Assembly (NCBI GenBank): GCA_043775355.1
Contig: JAYVSL010000079.1
Coordinates: 1-16,649, forward strand
Length of the DNA stretch: 16,649 bases
Reading direction: 5' to 3'
DNA from: BOG-1363 sp043775355
GTDB lineage: Bacteria; Planctomycetota; UBA11346
A program made the translations under genes and the position numbers. Under the pieces are notes generated by a model. That model was not told the DNA's origin. It saw nothing but the letters and a program-made list of their open reading frames with translations, and did no database searches. Position 1 is the first letter of the stretch, and the number at the start of each line of letters is the position of its first letter. Below, piece by piece: positions 1 through 7,718 of the stretch.

Positions 1-1
1 T

Positions 2-1240
2 GGCATCAAGTTTCATGCGGTCACCAGCGGTCCGGCGAAATCCGCGCCGGAGCCTTTCACCAGCGGCCACCCCAGTGCGACTTCGATTGCCGAACATCAA
101 CGCTTGGTGGACGCGCTCGACAACGCTTCGCGCGCACTCGTCGCTCGTCCCACACTGAGCGCTGATGCCGTCAAAGCCGCTTACGCGCAGGCCCCACAGA
201 CCTCCGCTATCGCCATGCGTCTGGGGCTGGTCACTGCCGTTGCCGAGCCCGGAGCTTGGCTGCGCAATCAGCCTGCCCCGGTGCGCTATCTCAAAACCGA
301 GCATGAAATACCGGATTTTTCTAGCATCTTCGGCATCACTAACTTTTTGAGCCAGATCATGAACGGCGAAAAAAAAACGCGTCCGACGCGTTCCGTGGCG
401 GTCATTGAATTGGAAGGAACCATCATCGACGGCGATGTCTCTATGCCCGGTTACACCATTGCTGGCACCGACACCGCGCGCTTATTCGATCGCCTGATCA
501 GCGATCAAACGGTTGTCGCCGTGGTCGTGCGAATCAATTCAGGTGGAGGAAGTGCCGGCGCCAGCGACCGTGCCTATCACGCCTTGCGACGCTTGGCGGC
601 CGCCAAACCGGTGGTCGCGTTATACGACGCGGTATGTGCTTCGGGCGGTTACTATATTGGCTGCGCTGCGCAAGAAATCATGGTTCACCGTGGCACCATT
701 ACGGGATCCATTGGGGTGTTCGCGATGATCCCAAACCTTGAAGATGCTCGCTCCCTATTGGCTATTCATCGTCACACGATTTCCACCGGCCCACGCTCTG
801 ACTTGTTTTCCACCGACGCCTTTACGCCCGAAAAAGAAGCGGCCTTCCGTCAAGTGGTGTCCGATGTCGATCAACGTTTTCAACGTTTAGTCGGTGAACG
901 GCGAAAACTTGATGCCGCTCACGTTCATGAACTCGCCGGCGGACGGGTGTTCAGCGGAGACGAAGCGATTGCTAACGGACTGGCCGACCGCCTGGGCGAT
1001 CTGGCGGCAGCAATCGCCCGTGCGCGCGAGTTAGCGGGAATCAAAGAACCGCTGCCCATCGAACGTTTTCCTGAAGCCGGCGGTCTTGCTGCTCGCCTGG
1101 GACTCGGCGGAGTTTCAACCGACATCCTGCCTGCGGTGATGGCTCACACGCTGCCTGCTGAACTTTCCTTATGGCTTCATCTGGCTCATAGCCACCGTCT
1201 GCACGTCATGGCGTGGCGCGCACCGATGAGCGTCGAGTAA
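2..1240 (+). CDS. sppA: Signal peptide peptidase SppA, 67K type (5' end outside window)
   Basis: Membrane-bound serine protease of family S49 that degrades signal peptides left after Sec export. The gene enters from the left edge; the first complete codon is at position 2 and about 412 residues are visible, against roughly 618 in E. coli SppA. The segment AKSAPEPF (Lys codon 38-40) matches the family motif carrying the catalytic lysine. CASGGYYIG (Ser codon 641-643) carries the nucleophile. The two lie 201 residues apart, close to the K209-S409 spacing of the E. coli enzyme. RINSGGGS and the run TGSIGVF are also typical of the C-terminal S49 repeat. A TTG at 104 could be read as a start, but the frame and family similarity continue upstream, so it is internal. 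The N-terminal membrane anchor is not in the window. The family call is firm; the specific substrate is inferred. Confidence 0.93.
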   Translation, partial: GIKFHAVTSGPAKSAPEPFTSGHPSATSIAEHQRLVDALDNASRALVARPTLSADAVKAAYAQAPQTSAIAMRLGLVTAVAEPGAWLRNQPAPVRYLKTEHEIPDFSSIFGITNFLSQIMNGEKKTRPTRSVAVIELEGTIIDGDVSMPGYTIAGTDTARLFDRLISDQTVVAVVVRINSGGGSAGASDRAYHALRRLAAAKPVVALYDAVCASGGYYIGCAAQEIMVHRGTITGSIGVFAMIPNLEDARSLLAIHRHTISTGPRSDLFSTDAFTPEKEAAFRQVVSDVDQRFQRLVGERRKLDAAHVHELAGGRVFSGDEAIANGLADRLGDLAAAIARARELAGIKEPLPIERFPEAGGLAARLGLGGVSTDILPAVMAHTLPAELSLWLHLAHSHRLHVMAWRAPMSVE

Positions 1241-1263
1241 TCAGCAACCAGCGGAGTTCAAAC

Positions 1264-1295
1264 GGTTCCGCTTTGAGCTCTGCTCAAACGAAACC
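1264..1295 (+). terminator. Stem-loop after sppA, possible transcript 3' end
   Basis: The arm GGTTCCGCTTTGAGC (1264-1278) pairs with GCTCAAACGAAACC (1282-1295) around a 3-base loop, with one bulge and one mismatch that becomes a C/A apposition. It starts 23 bases after the sppA stop. No run of T follows, so it is not a classical intrinsic terminator. It may be a processing or stabilising hairpin, or a binding site. The rest of the gap up to 1460 is GC-rich, and I see no convincing promoter in it. Confidence 0.4.
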
Positions 1296-1460
1296 TTAGC
1301 GCTGCTTCTTGCATCCAGTCGCCGCCTGCCCGCGAAGAGTATGTTACACCGCCCAGGTTCCCCCCGGTGGTTAGGGGCGCGAGCAGTGGCTTCATGGTTA
1401 TGGTGCAACGCCCCCGGACGCCGACCGAACCTCGGCCGCTGTCTGGCGTTCGCCACCGTT

Positions 1461-1465
1461 GAGGA
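1461..1465 (+). promoter_or_regulatory. Ribosome binding site of the 1274-aa protein gene
   Basis: GAGGA lies six bases before the ATG at 1472 and supports that start, which is also followed at once by a signal peptide. Confidence 0.6.
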
Positions 1466-1471
1466 CCCATC

Positions 1472-4400
1472 ATGCTGAAATACCTCTCGCCGACGTTGTT
1501 ATCGTTGATCATCGGGGCTGCGGGAATGTCGCCACTCACGTCGCCACTATGGTCCGCCACCGTCGAAGAACGCGATCAAAGCGCCGTCGCGCTGTCCAAA
1601 CTTATCACTGCTAAAATGCGTCTATTAGCTGATCGACAGCTCAAAGAGTTTAAAGAAGCCGGTTATCCCGCTAACGATCCGCACTTAGATAAAGTTTTGC
1701 GCGCCCTGTATCTTGATCAATTTCGCAACGAGTTATTAGAAGCCAACAAAGTAAAAAACGAAGAAGAACTCAAGGCCTTGCGCGCGGAGCTCGATCCAGC
1801 GCTTAAGGCGAATAAACTTTCCGTGATTTCTAAGCTGCTCTTTTCTGGTGGTGGCGGCAGTTCCACCCGCATGGTCAACGAAATCGGTCGTATTATGTAT
1901 CCGGAAGCCCCAGGTCCGTTAGTGCCGATGGCTGCTGAAAAAGGCCAAGTCCTGACGCGTTTAATGGAAGCCCTGGGCAAACAGGCGGAAGAAGACTTCA
2001 ATGCCGCACTTGAAAAAATGAAGCCTGGTCTTGCGGATGAAGCCAGTGGACTAGAAAAGGCAGACAATGACCCGCTCTACAAAAAAGCGGTGGAAAATGG
2101 CGTAAAAATCCGCTTGGAAGCGCTGGCACCACTATCAACCGCGATGATCGCCCTGCGTGATGGCGTAAATCGTGGGAAAGAATTTGGCCTCGATCCGGCA
2201 CCCATTCACGCCCAACTCACCAAAATGTTCACCACGGTTCATCCTGAATTCGATAAAAAATCGTGGGCCGATATTCTCGGAATCTGGTCTTCAGAGTGGG
2301 GTGATTATAATCCGTTTATCGATTTACATTGCGCAACCTTACTTGGGGATGCGGTTCTCGCGGGTTCCAAAGTTGCCAAGGATGATGACGTTGAAGACCT
2401 GCTGATGAAGGTCGCTAATTTCAACACCAAAGAATTCAAAGACGCCAATATGAAAGCCGAAGCGTATCGGCTTAAATTCATGGCCTGGACCAACCTGCTG
2501 CGTTTTCGTTTGATGCAGAACAACCCGCGTTCCTTCAATCGGGGAACTGCCACCTGGCAAGAGTTTCAAAAGCTCGCCAAACAAGACGACATGATGCGTC
2601 TAAGCACGGTTCCCAAAGCTATCGCAGGAGAATTGGGCAAGCTCTACATGTTCGCTGCACGGCTGTTGCATGACAAAGGTGACAGCAACTCCGGGAACGG
2701 CTTGATGGCTGATTTATCCGGGGCGAAACCAGCGAATCCTTATGGCCACTATGCCAAGAGCTGGATCGCTAACTGGAATTCCTCTGGAAAAAATAGCGGC
2801 GGCGGCTGGTCTCAGCGTCCCTTGGCCATGGAGCCCGAGAAAGCCATCCTGCTGGCTCGCGCTTTCATGAGCGAGGCTTTTGCCACCACCGACTCGGCAG
2901 CGCAGCGGACGATTTACCTCGGCGCCGCCGTCGCCCTGCGCAATGGGCTGCTTGGTCTCAACAGCGGCTTAGTTGATGAAAAAGGTTACCTCGAATTTGC
3001 CCCGCAAATTTATCAACTGTATGCCTACGTGCTCAACCGCATGGAACTTCGACAACAAGCGGTGATCGTCGCGCAAGATGGTGCACGCACACTATCAGCG
3101 AAAATGAAGTGGTACGCCGACCAGAAAAAACCAAATCCGTGGAAAAAGACCAATGCCGAAGGCAAGCCGGTCTGGGACGACACGCCGACCCGCGTCACGC
3201 CATACCGCGTTGCCAATGAAGGCCTCATTTTTGCAAGCGCACTCAAATCCCGCGACCCCAATACCCAATCCCTTTATGGCCAGTCGATCGAATTACTCAA
3301 AGCCATCGACCCTGATGCCGTCGGCGAAAATCTGCGCTTGGGTGGACTTGGTGTAAGTCTCCAAGAAGGAGATTACGACACCGTGATTCGTGAGTCTGAA
3401 GCGATCATACGCGAATATCCCACCAGTTATTTAAAAGTCTTCGGCTACAAAAGTGCCGCCGTCACCAAGCTCATGGACAAACTCGCCAAATCTGGTGACA
3501 AAGCCAAACTTGCTCAAGTCACTGAACAAATGTTCAAAGACAATCAGGCGATGGCCAAGCGCATTGAAGAAGAACTCAGTGCCAAGCCAGCGGATAGTCG
3601 TCGGCGCGAACTCGAAAGCGCAAAAACGACCATTAAAATTAGTGAAGTCGAAAACTTACTGGCGAATGGCAAGTACGAAGACGTCATTGCCCGCCTGGAC
3701 GCGAAAGCTTTCGCAAATCTTCCCGCTGAAGAAAATCTTGCCGCACGCATGGTACATCAATTATGTAAGGCCACCTTCGACTGGCACGAGTCGCGTAAAG
3801 AGGTCCTTGGAAAGGATCCCGCAGCACTCCTGGCAGCAATGAAAACGTACGGAAAGATCTACGCCAACGTCAGCCGTGGCCTGGGGAAATTACGCAACAA
3901 AAATGTTGACGGCTCGCTTGATAATTCCAGCCGTCTGCTCGCGGTCGTTTTCACGCGCTCATCAGCGATGATCCAGCGTTTCCAACAAAACAACGCTGCC
4001 CCTGGTGAACTCTCCGAAATGGTTTCCGTTGCCAACCGGGCATTTGCTGATCTCTTCGAACCGACCATCGACAAAAATACTCCTCCCGTGAATATTTTGT
4101 TTATTGCGAGAACCTTGTGGGAAGTGGAAGAGAAGTCGCGCGCCGCTAAACAATTCATGAAATATATGGACTTGATCAACGGTGACGCCGAAACGACAAC
4201 TTTCCGTGCTGATCCTAAGACGATCGTCGATAAATATGGTGCCGTGATCACCGCCCGTGGAGAGTTCCGTAAGCCATGGGAAGAACTTGCCGATTTATCA
4301 TGGGACAGCACCGAAGATAAACAGGCCTACGAGACGCTACCCAGAGCAAATTGGCCAACTCGCCTGCGCAAAGACTATGCGAAGGCGCTAATCAAAGTCG

Positions 4401-5296
4401 TCGACCTCCGCAAAATCATGGAAGCAAATAAAGCGATCGTTGCTCCCGCTCAATTCAAAGAAATTCAAGATGCGGTGGATAATTTCCAGAAACTTATCTA
4501 TGGGATGAATAACTATTTCTCCGCCATGGCCCGGGTGGCAACGTATTACCGCGAAAGCGATCAATTTGATAAGGCGCAAAAATTTCTCGACATTCTCTAT
4601 AAAGAAGACCCGCTCGATCCTGACAACCAGATGGCCTTAGTGTTGGTGACTTATCATGCTGCCTTGAATGGTAATCCCATGCCGGCGAAAGAGGAATTGG
4701 ATAAAGCCCGCCGTATTGCCGCTGGTGTTCGCGATGGAAAGCGCGGCACCATCAATAAGGTCGGGTATTGGGAAGCCTACACCCTGGTGATGGAATTTTC
4801 TATCATGCTCGGCGAACCCAAGAGCGTGAACGATACGTTGTCGTTCCTGCGCCGTGATCGCAGCGACATCACTCGCGATCTTATCGGACCACCCGTATGG
4901 GGCGATGACAAGCGCATACGACGTCCGCTGAATGCCTTGTCGGTTCAATTAGCCCACCGCTTCCTTGGTCTTTATGAAAAACAAGGCATCACTGAAAAGC
5001 CCGGGTTCAAGATCGTCGAGATTGAAATTGGCGGCGAAACCAAGGGCTTCTTCACTGACGCTGACGCGCCAACCTTCGTTGCAAAGCCCATGACCACGCC
5101 AGATGACGACGACGTTATTGCGCTGGTCGCCAGCGATGGAAGCACTCCCGCGCCAACAAAACCGTTACCGCCAAAACCAGCAGAATCGCGCGATGAGCCT
5201 GAGACGAAGCCAGGTACAAATCCTGCGAAACCTGGCGCTACGTCCGTAGCCCCAGCTCCCACGCCCGCTGCTGCTCCAGCAACGAACGCACCGTGA
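1472..5296 (+). CDS. Large exported helical (TPR-like) protein, 1274 aa, function unknown
   Basis: The start has a good ribosome binding site and is followed by a likely Sec signal peptide (residues 1-29, hydrophobic core LSPTLLSLIIGAAG, cleavage near WSA). The mature protein is long, rich in Lys, Ala and Glu, and reads as mostly amphipathic helices like a degenerate tetratricopeptide/solenoid array. The clearest TPR-like pair is near residues 1019-1065, where YYRESDQFDKAQKFL resembles a TPR helix pair. A glycine-serine run (126-131) and a Trp-rich stretch (257-279) break the helical pattern. The last 64 residues (1211-1274) open with four Asp and turn into a Pro/Ala/Thr/Lys tail that is probably disordered. 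No enzyme motif was recognised. Its stop almost overlaps the next gene's frame, suggesting cotranscription with two more exported TPR proteins. A periplasmic or outer-envelope scaffold role is inferred from export and fold only. Confidence 0.8.
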   Translation: MLKYLSPTLLSLIIGAAGMSPLTSPLWSATVEERDQSAVALSKLITAKMRLLADRQLKEFKEAGYPANDPHLDKVLRALYLDQFRNELLEANKVKNEEELKALRAELDPALKANKLSVISKLLFSGGGGSSTRMVNEIGRIMYPEAPGPLVPMAAEKGQVLTRLMEALGKQAEEDFNAALEKMKPGLADEASGLEKADNDPLYKKAVENGVKIRLEALAPLSTAMIALRDGVNRGKEFGLDPAPIHAQLTKMFTTVHPEFDKKSWADILGIWSSEWGDYNPFIDLHCATLLGDAVLAGSKVAKDDDVEDLLMKVANFNTKEFKDANMKAEAYRLKFMAWTNLLRFRLMQNNPRSFNRGTATWQEFQKLAKQDDMMRLSTVPKAIAGELGKLYMFAARLLHDKGDSNSGNGLMADLSGAKPANPYGHYAKSWIANWNSSGKNSGGGWSQRPLAMEPEKAILLARAFMSEAFATTDSAAQRTIYLGAAVALRNGLLGLNSGLVDEKGYLEFAPQIYQLYAYVLNRMELRQQAVIVAQDGARTLSAKMKWYADQKKPNPWKKTNAEGKPVWDDTPTRVTPYRVANEGLIFASALKSRDPNTQSLYGQSIELLKAIDPDAVGENLRLGGLGVSLQEGDYDTVIRESEAIIREYPTSYLKVFGYKSAAVTKLMDKLAKSGDKAKLAQVTEQMFKDNQAMAKRIEEELSAKPADSRRRELESAKTTIKISEVENLLANGKYEDVIARLDAKAFANLPAEENLAARMVHQLCKATFDWHESRKEVLGKDPAALLAAMKTYGKIYANVSRGLGKLRNKNVDGSLDNSSRLLAVVFTRSSAMIQRFQQNNAAPGELSEMVSVANRAFADLFEPTIDKNTPPVNILFIARTLWEVEEKSRAAKQFMKYMDLINGDAETTTFRADPKTIVDKYGAVITARGEFRKPWEELADLSWDSTEDKQAYETLPRANWPTRLRKDYAKALIKVVDLRKIMEANKAIVAPAQFKEIQDAVDNFQKLIYGMNNYFSAMARVATYYRESDQFDKAQKFLDILYKEDPLDPDNQMALVLVTYHAALNGNPMPAKEELDKARRIAAGVRDGKRGTINKVGYWEAYTLVMEFSIMLGEPKSVNDTLSFLRRDRSDITRDLIGPPVWGDDKRIRRPLNALSVQLAHRFLGLYEKQGITEKPGFKIVEIEIGGETKGFFTDADAPTFVAKPMTTPDDDDVIALVASDGSTPAPTKPLPPKPAESRDEPETKPGTNPAKPGATSVAPAPTPAAAPATNAP

Positions 5297-5300
5297 TGAC

Positions 5301-5305
5301 AAGGA
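5301..5305 (+). promoter_or_regulatory. Ribosome binding site that fixes the start of the 351-aa TPR gene
   Basis: AAGGA lies eight bases before the ATG at 5314. GTG at 5293 and ATG at 5296 are in the same frame, but they lie upstream of this site and would push the signal peptide away from the N-terminus. Confidence 0.6.
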
Positions 5306-5313
5306 CTATCACT

Positions 5314-6369
5314 ATGAACATGCTCCTGCACCGATGCCGTTTTATTGCCCTGATGATGGTCGCCATTGCGGCCAATGCGGTAACCATGGAGCTCGCTCCA
5401 GGCACCATCGTCACCGCAGATCAAAACATCGAAAAAGCCTGGATCGACATTGAAACGACGGATGGGATTAATTTTGTTCTTGGCGATCCCAAAGCGGCAA
5501 AACGCGTTGAATCAATGCGCAAATATGGGCAATACCAAAAGATCGTTTACACCCCGAATAATAATGGCGATGACACAAATTTCCTGCGTGCTGAAGCGCT
5601 TTACAATAAGGGGCAAATCAACGAATCCATCGACTATTATAAGAAAGCCACCGCCACCGCGCGCTACCATTGGCAGGTCGAGCAATCTTATCGTCGCGCT
5701 GCCGAAGGCTTAGCGCGTGCCACCGATAAAGGCCCCGAGGTTTTGAGCATACTTAAAGAATATGTTGAGCGTTATCCGAAGAACGTTCACATGGCCGAAG
5801 TCGTTTCGCTGCGAGCCCACCTCCGATTATCCGCCGGCGACTTTCCGGGCGCCACGCAAGACTACCAACTCATGGCAAAACAAGGCGCTTTATGGAGCCC
5901 AACCGCAGAGAAAGATAGCATGCTTGGCCAACGAAACGTACTGATCGCGCAAAAGAAATTTCCGGAGGCGGTTGCGCTGCTCAAGCCCTATTGGGCCAAG
6001 CTCAAGCCAGATGAAGACGGAGAGGCCTTTGCTCAAGTCGCTTTGGCTATAGCTAGCGATCTTGAAATCGATGGCAAAGAGAATGAATACATCGCTACGC
6101 TTAAAAAAATATACTTAGCTCCGCTCACTGCTGAAGCGCAGGCTCGCGCCCGCCTGCAATATGCTCGCCAATTAGCTAAAGGGAAAACTACGGAAAACGC
6201 CTTGGCCGCTTTCGACCAAGTTGCTATTGCCGGACTCTTGGGCGGCGATGCCGATACCCAGTCAGGGGTTTCCAAGTTAGTGCGTGAGCTCACCGCGCGT
6301 ATTCAAAATGACAAATCTTTAACCGACGAAATACGTAAAGAATACCGCATGTACGCCTCAAGTTTCTAA
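5314..6369 (+). CDS. Exported TPR protein with N-terminal small module, 351 aa
   Basis: Probable periplasmic tetratricopeptide protein, likely a protein-protein interaction component. Residues 1-22 form a signal peptide (HRCR, then FIALMMVAIAANA, cleavage after ANA). Residues 29-80 form a small beta-rich-looking module containing ETTDGIN (47-53) and ending KIVYT. TPR-like helices follow from about residue 88 (LRAEALYNKGQINESIDYYKKA) through residue 250 or so, including YPKNVHMAEVVSLRAHL. The next gene has the same architecture, and the ETTxGxN motif falls at the same residue numbers in both, which supports paralogy. The coding region begins 17 bases after the stop of the 1274-aa gene, so the two are probably cotranscribed. 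Modules of this kind before TPRs occur in secreted planctomycete and verrucomicrobial proteins as I recall them, but no precise function can be assigned. Confidence 0.82.
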   Translation: MNMLLHRCRFIALMMVAIAANAVTMELAPGTIVTADQNIEKAWIDIETTDGINFVLGDPKAAKRVESMRKYGQYQKIVYTPNNNGDDTNFLRAEALYNKGQINESIDYYKKATATARYHWQVEQSYRRAAEGLARATDKGPEVLSILKEYVERYPKNVHMAEVVSLRAHLRLSAGDFPGATQDYQLMAKQGALWSPTAEKDSMLGQRNVLIAQKKFPEAVALLKPYWAKLKPDEDGEAFAQVALAIASDLEIDGKENEYIATLKKIYLAPLTAEAQARARLQYARQLAKGKTTENALAAFDQVAIAGLLGGDADTQSGVSKLVRELTARIQNDKSLTDEIRKEYRMYASSF

Positions 6370-6379
6370 TTTGGCTTGT

Positions 6380-6427
6380 CTTCTCAGTGCGCTTCTCAGT
6401 GCACTTCTCAGTGCACTTCTCAGTGCG
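6380..6427 (+). repeat. Four tandem copies of a 12-bp unit between two TPR genes
   Basis: The unit CTTCTCAGTGCR is repeated four times without interruption, with only the last base varying (G, A, A, G). Each junction reads GCRCT-TCTC-AGTGC, a 5-bp stem with a 4-base loop in RNA (G:U allowed in the first), so successive hairpins overlap and exclude each other. The block starts 11 bases after the stop of the 351-aa gene and ends 51 bases before the start of the 403-aa gene. It could be translated in frame as LLSA repeats only if a TTG at 6371 were used, which is unlikely. Confidence 0.95.
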
Positions 6428-6469
6428 CTTGTTCATCTCGTCGCTTTTTCACGCATCGTTCGTGCCTCC

Positions 6470-6473
6470 GGAG
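6470..6473 (+). promoter_or_regulatory. Ribosome binding site that fixes the start of the 403-aa TPR gene
   Basis: GGAG lies five bases before the ATG at 6479. The longer open frame back to a TTG at 6371 would add 36 residues, mostly encoded by the tandem repeat, ahead of a good signal peptide. Confidence 0.55.
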
Positions 6474-6478
6474 TTGCC

Positions 6479-7690
6479 ATGACCATTCGCTTTCCTCTCG
6501 CCGCCCTGCTGCTCGTTATTGGCTTTGCGCCACTACAATGGGCGCATGCTGCCGATGAACAGAAGGATGTATTAGTGCGCAAAAACGGCACTAAAATATC
6601 TTGCTTTATCGAGTCAGAAACTACCGGTGGTTTCAACTACCGCGTACTCAAAAACGGTGCACTCAACACCCTCAAGTTGAATGAATGGGCGAGCGTCATG
6701 TACGTCGGAATGGACGGTGGTCCATGGGCTAAGGGTCAAGGTGAACGTGATGCCGGTAATTACGAAGCCGCAGCTGAATTCTTCAATCAACTTGCCGCTA
6801 CCGGCACGCGTGAATGGGAAAAAGTGTATGGCTCCTTCGCGGAAGGCGAATGTTGGGAATTGGCGCATAAATACGCCGACTCTGCTAAAGCTTTTGATGT
6901 GGTGGTGAAAGGTTTTACCGGCGATGCCACGAAAAAGCCGCCGGTCTTGGCGCACCGTCTGTGGCTAGACGCCAAATATCGCCTGGGCATGGCGTATGCT
7001 TTGGGAAAAAATCCGGCCGCCGACCAAATCGCTGACGAACTCGAAAAACTTGGCAAAGATGAAAGCATTGGTGCGGCCGAATCGCGCTCGCGTGCCATTC
7101 GCGCGGCTAAATATGCCGCCACCGGTGACGTGACCAAGTTCACCGAATTCATGAAGAAAACCACGCTTCGCTCGTTTGATGAACCGGAAGTATGGTTTCA
7201 TTTCAAATTGTTTTGTGCTGAATCCCTGCGCCAAGCGTTCAAGAAAGACAAAGAAGCAACCTCCATATACCGTGAACTGCTGAGTGGTTTGGGTGATGAC
7301 CCCGCGCGCCAAGCGCAGATCTCTCTCGGCTTAGGGCTCGCCTTGCTCGAAAGCGATAAAGAGGGCGCATTAGTTGAACTCCTCAAACTCGATGTCCTTC
7401 CCTACGGTTCACCCGATCAAAAATGTGAAGCACGTTACAACGCCGGCCGACTGTTGTGGGAAAAAGCTCAGGTCATCAAAGCGAACGCCGACGCCATGAA
7501 AGACGAACGTAAAGCGGCATTCGTAAAAGAAACCGAACGCGCCGCCCGCTTGATCGTCAAAGCTGCTGCTGATGGTCCGTCAACTAATCCGACCGTTGAT
7601 GTGGCCAAAGCCCTCCTCTCGTCTTTTGGACCAGATCCCGACGCACTGCCTGCGGTGAACGCACCAAAAGCCGCTGCGCCGCCAAAATAA
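6479..7690 (+). CDS. Exported TPR protein with N-terminal small module, 403 aa
   Basis: Probable periplasmic tetratricopeptide protein, third of a cluster. The signal peptide is residues 1-24 (TIRF, then PLAALLLVIGFAPL, cleavage after AHA). Residues 30-76 hold a module that aligns with the preceding protein: VLVRKNGTKI, ETTGGFN (47-53), then VMYVG. TPR-like helices begin at about residue 84 (AKGQGERDAGNYEAAAEFF) and continue through ALVELLKLDVLPYGSPDQKC to about residue 365. The C-terminus is Ala/Pro-rich with no membrane segment. Position and orientation suggest one operon with the two upstream exported proteins, though the 109-bp gap with tandem repeats could tune or uncouple expression. 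It converges on the dipeptidase gene, whose stop lies 28 bases beyond. No enzymatic motif was seen. The fold call is moderately sure; a role in envelope assembly is inference. Confidence 0.82.
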   Translation: MTIRFPLAALLLVIGFAPLQWAHAADEQKDVLVRKNGTKISCFIESETTGGFNYRVLKNGALNTLKLNEWASVMYVGMDGGPWAKGQGERDAGNYEAAAEFFNQLAATGTREWEKVYGSFAEGECWELAHKYADSAKAFDVVVKGFTGDATKKPPVLAHRLWLDAKYRLGMAYALGKNPAADQIADELEKLGKDESIGAAESRSRAIRAAKYAATGDVTKFTEFMKKTTLRSFDEPEVWFHFKLFCAESLRQAFKKDKEATSIYRELLSGLGDDPARQAQISLGLGLALLESDKEGALVELLKLDVLPYGSPDQKCEARYNAGRLLWEKAQVIKANADAMKDERKAAFVKETERAARLIVKAAADGPSTNPTVDVAKALLSSFGPDPDALPAVNAPKAAAPPK

Positions 7691-7718
7691 TAACTCGTCG
7701 ATTTTTCCTGTGTTGGAG

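Noticed and set aside
1241..1560. Two - strand open frames (71 and 100 aa) across the gap after sppA
   Set aside because: Arg-rich with no domain features; the longer one overlaps the signal peptide region of the 1274-aa gene.
3859..4311. 150-aa open frame on the - strand
   Set aside because: Lies wholly inside the 1274-aa gene, is Ser/Arg-rich as expected for an antisense frame, and has no family features or ribosome binding site.
4972..5424. 150-aa open frame on the - strand
   Set aside because: Gly/Val/Ala-rich antisense reading of the Pro/Ala tail of the 1274-aa protein and the start of the next gene.
6380..6427. Possible CRISPR array
   Set aside because: Units are 12 bp with no spacers; a simple tandem repeat.
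6371..6478. N-terminal extension of the 403-aa protein made of LLSA repeats from a TTG
   Set aside because: Comes from the tandem repeat. The ATG at 6479 has a ribosome binding site and starts a good signal peptide.
7691..7718. Possible bidirectional terminator between the 403-aa gene and the dipeptidase gene
   Set aside because: There is a short T run (GATTTTTCC) but no inverted repeat in front of it on either strand.
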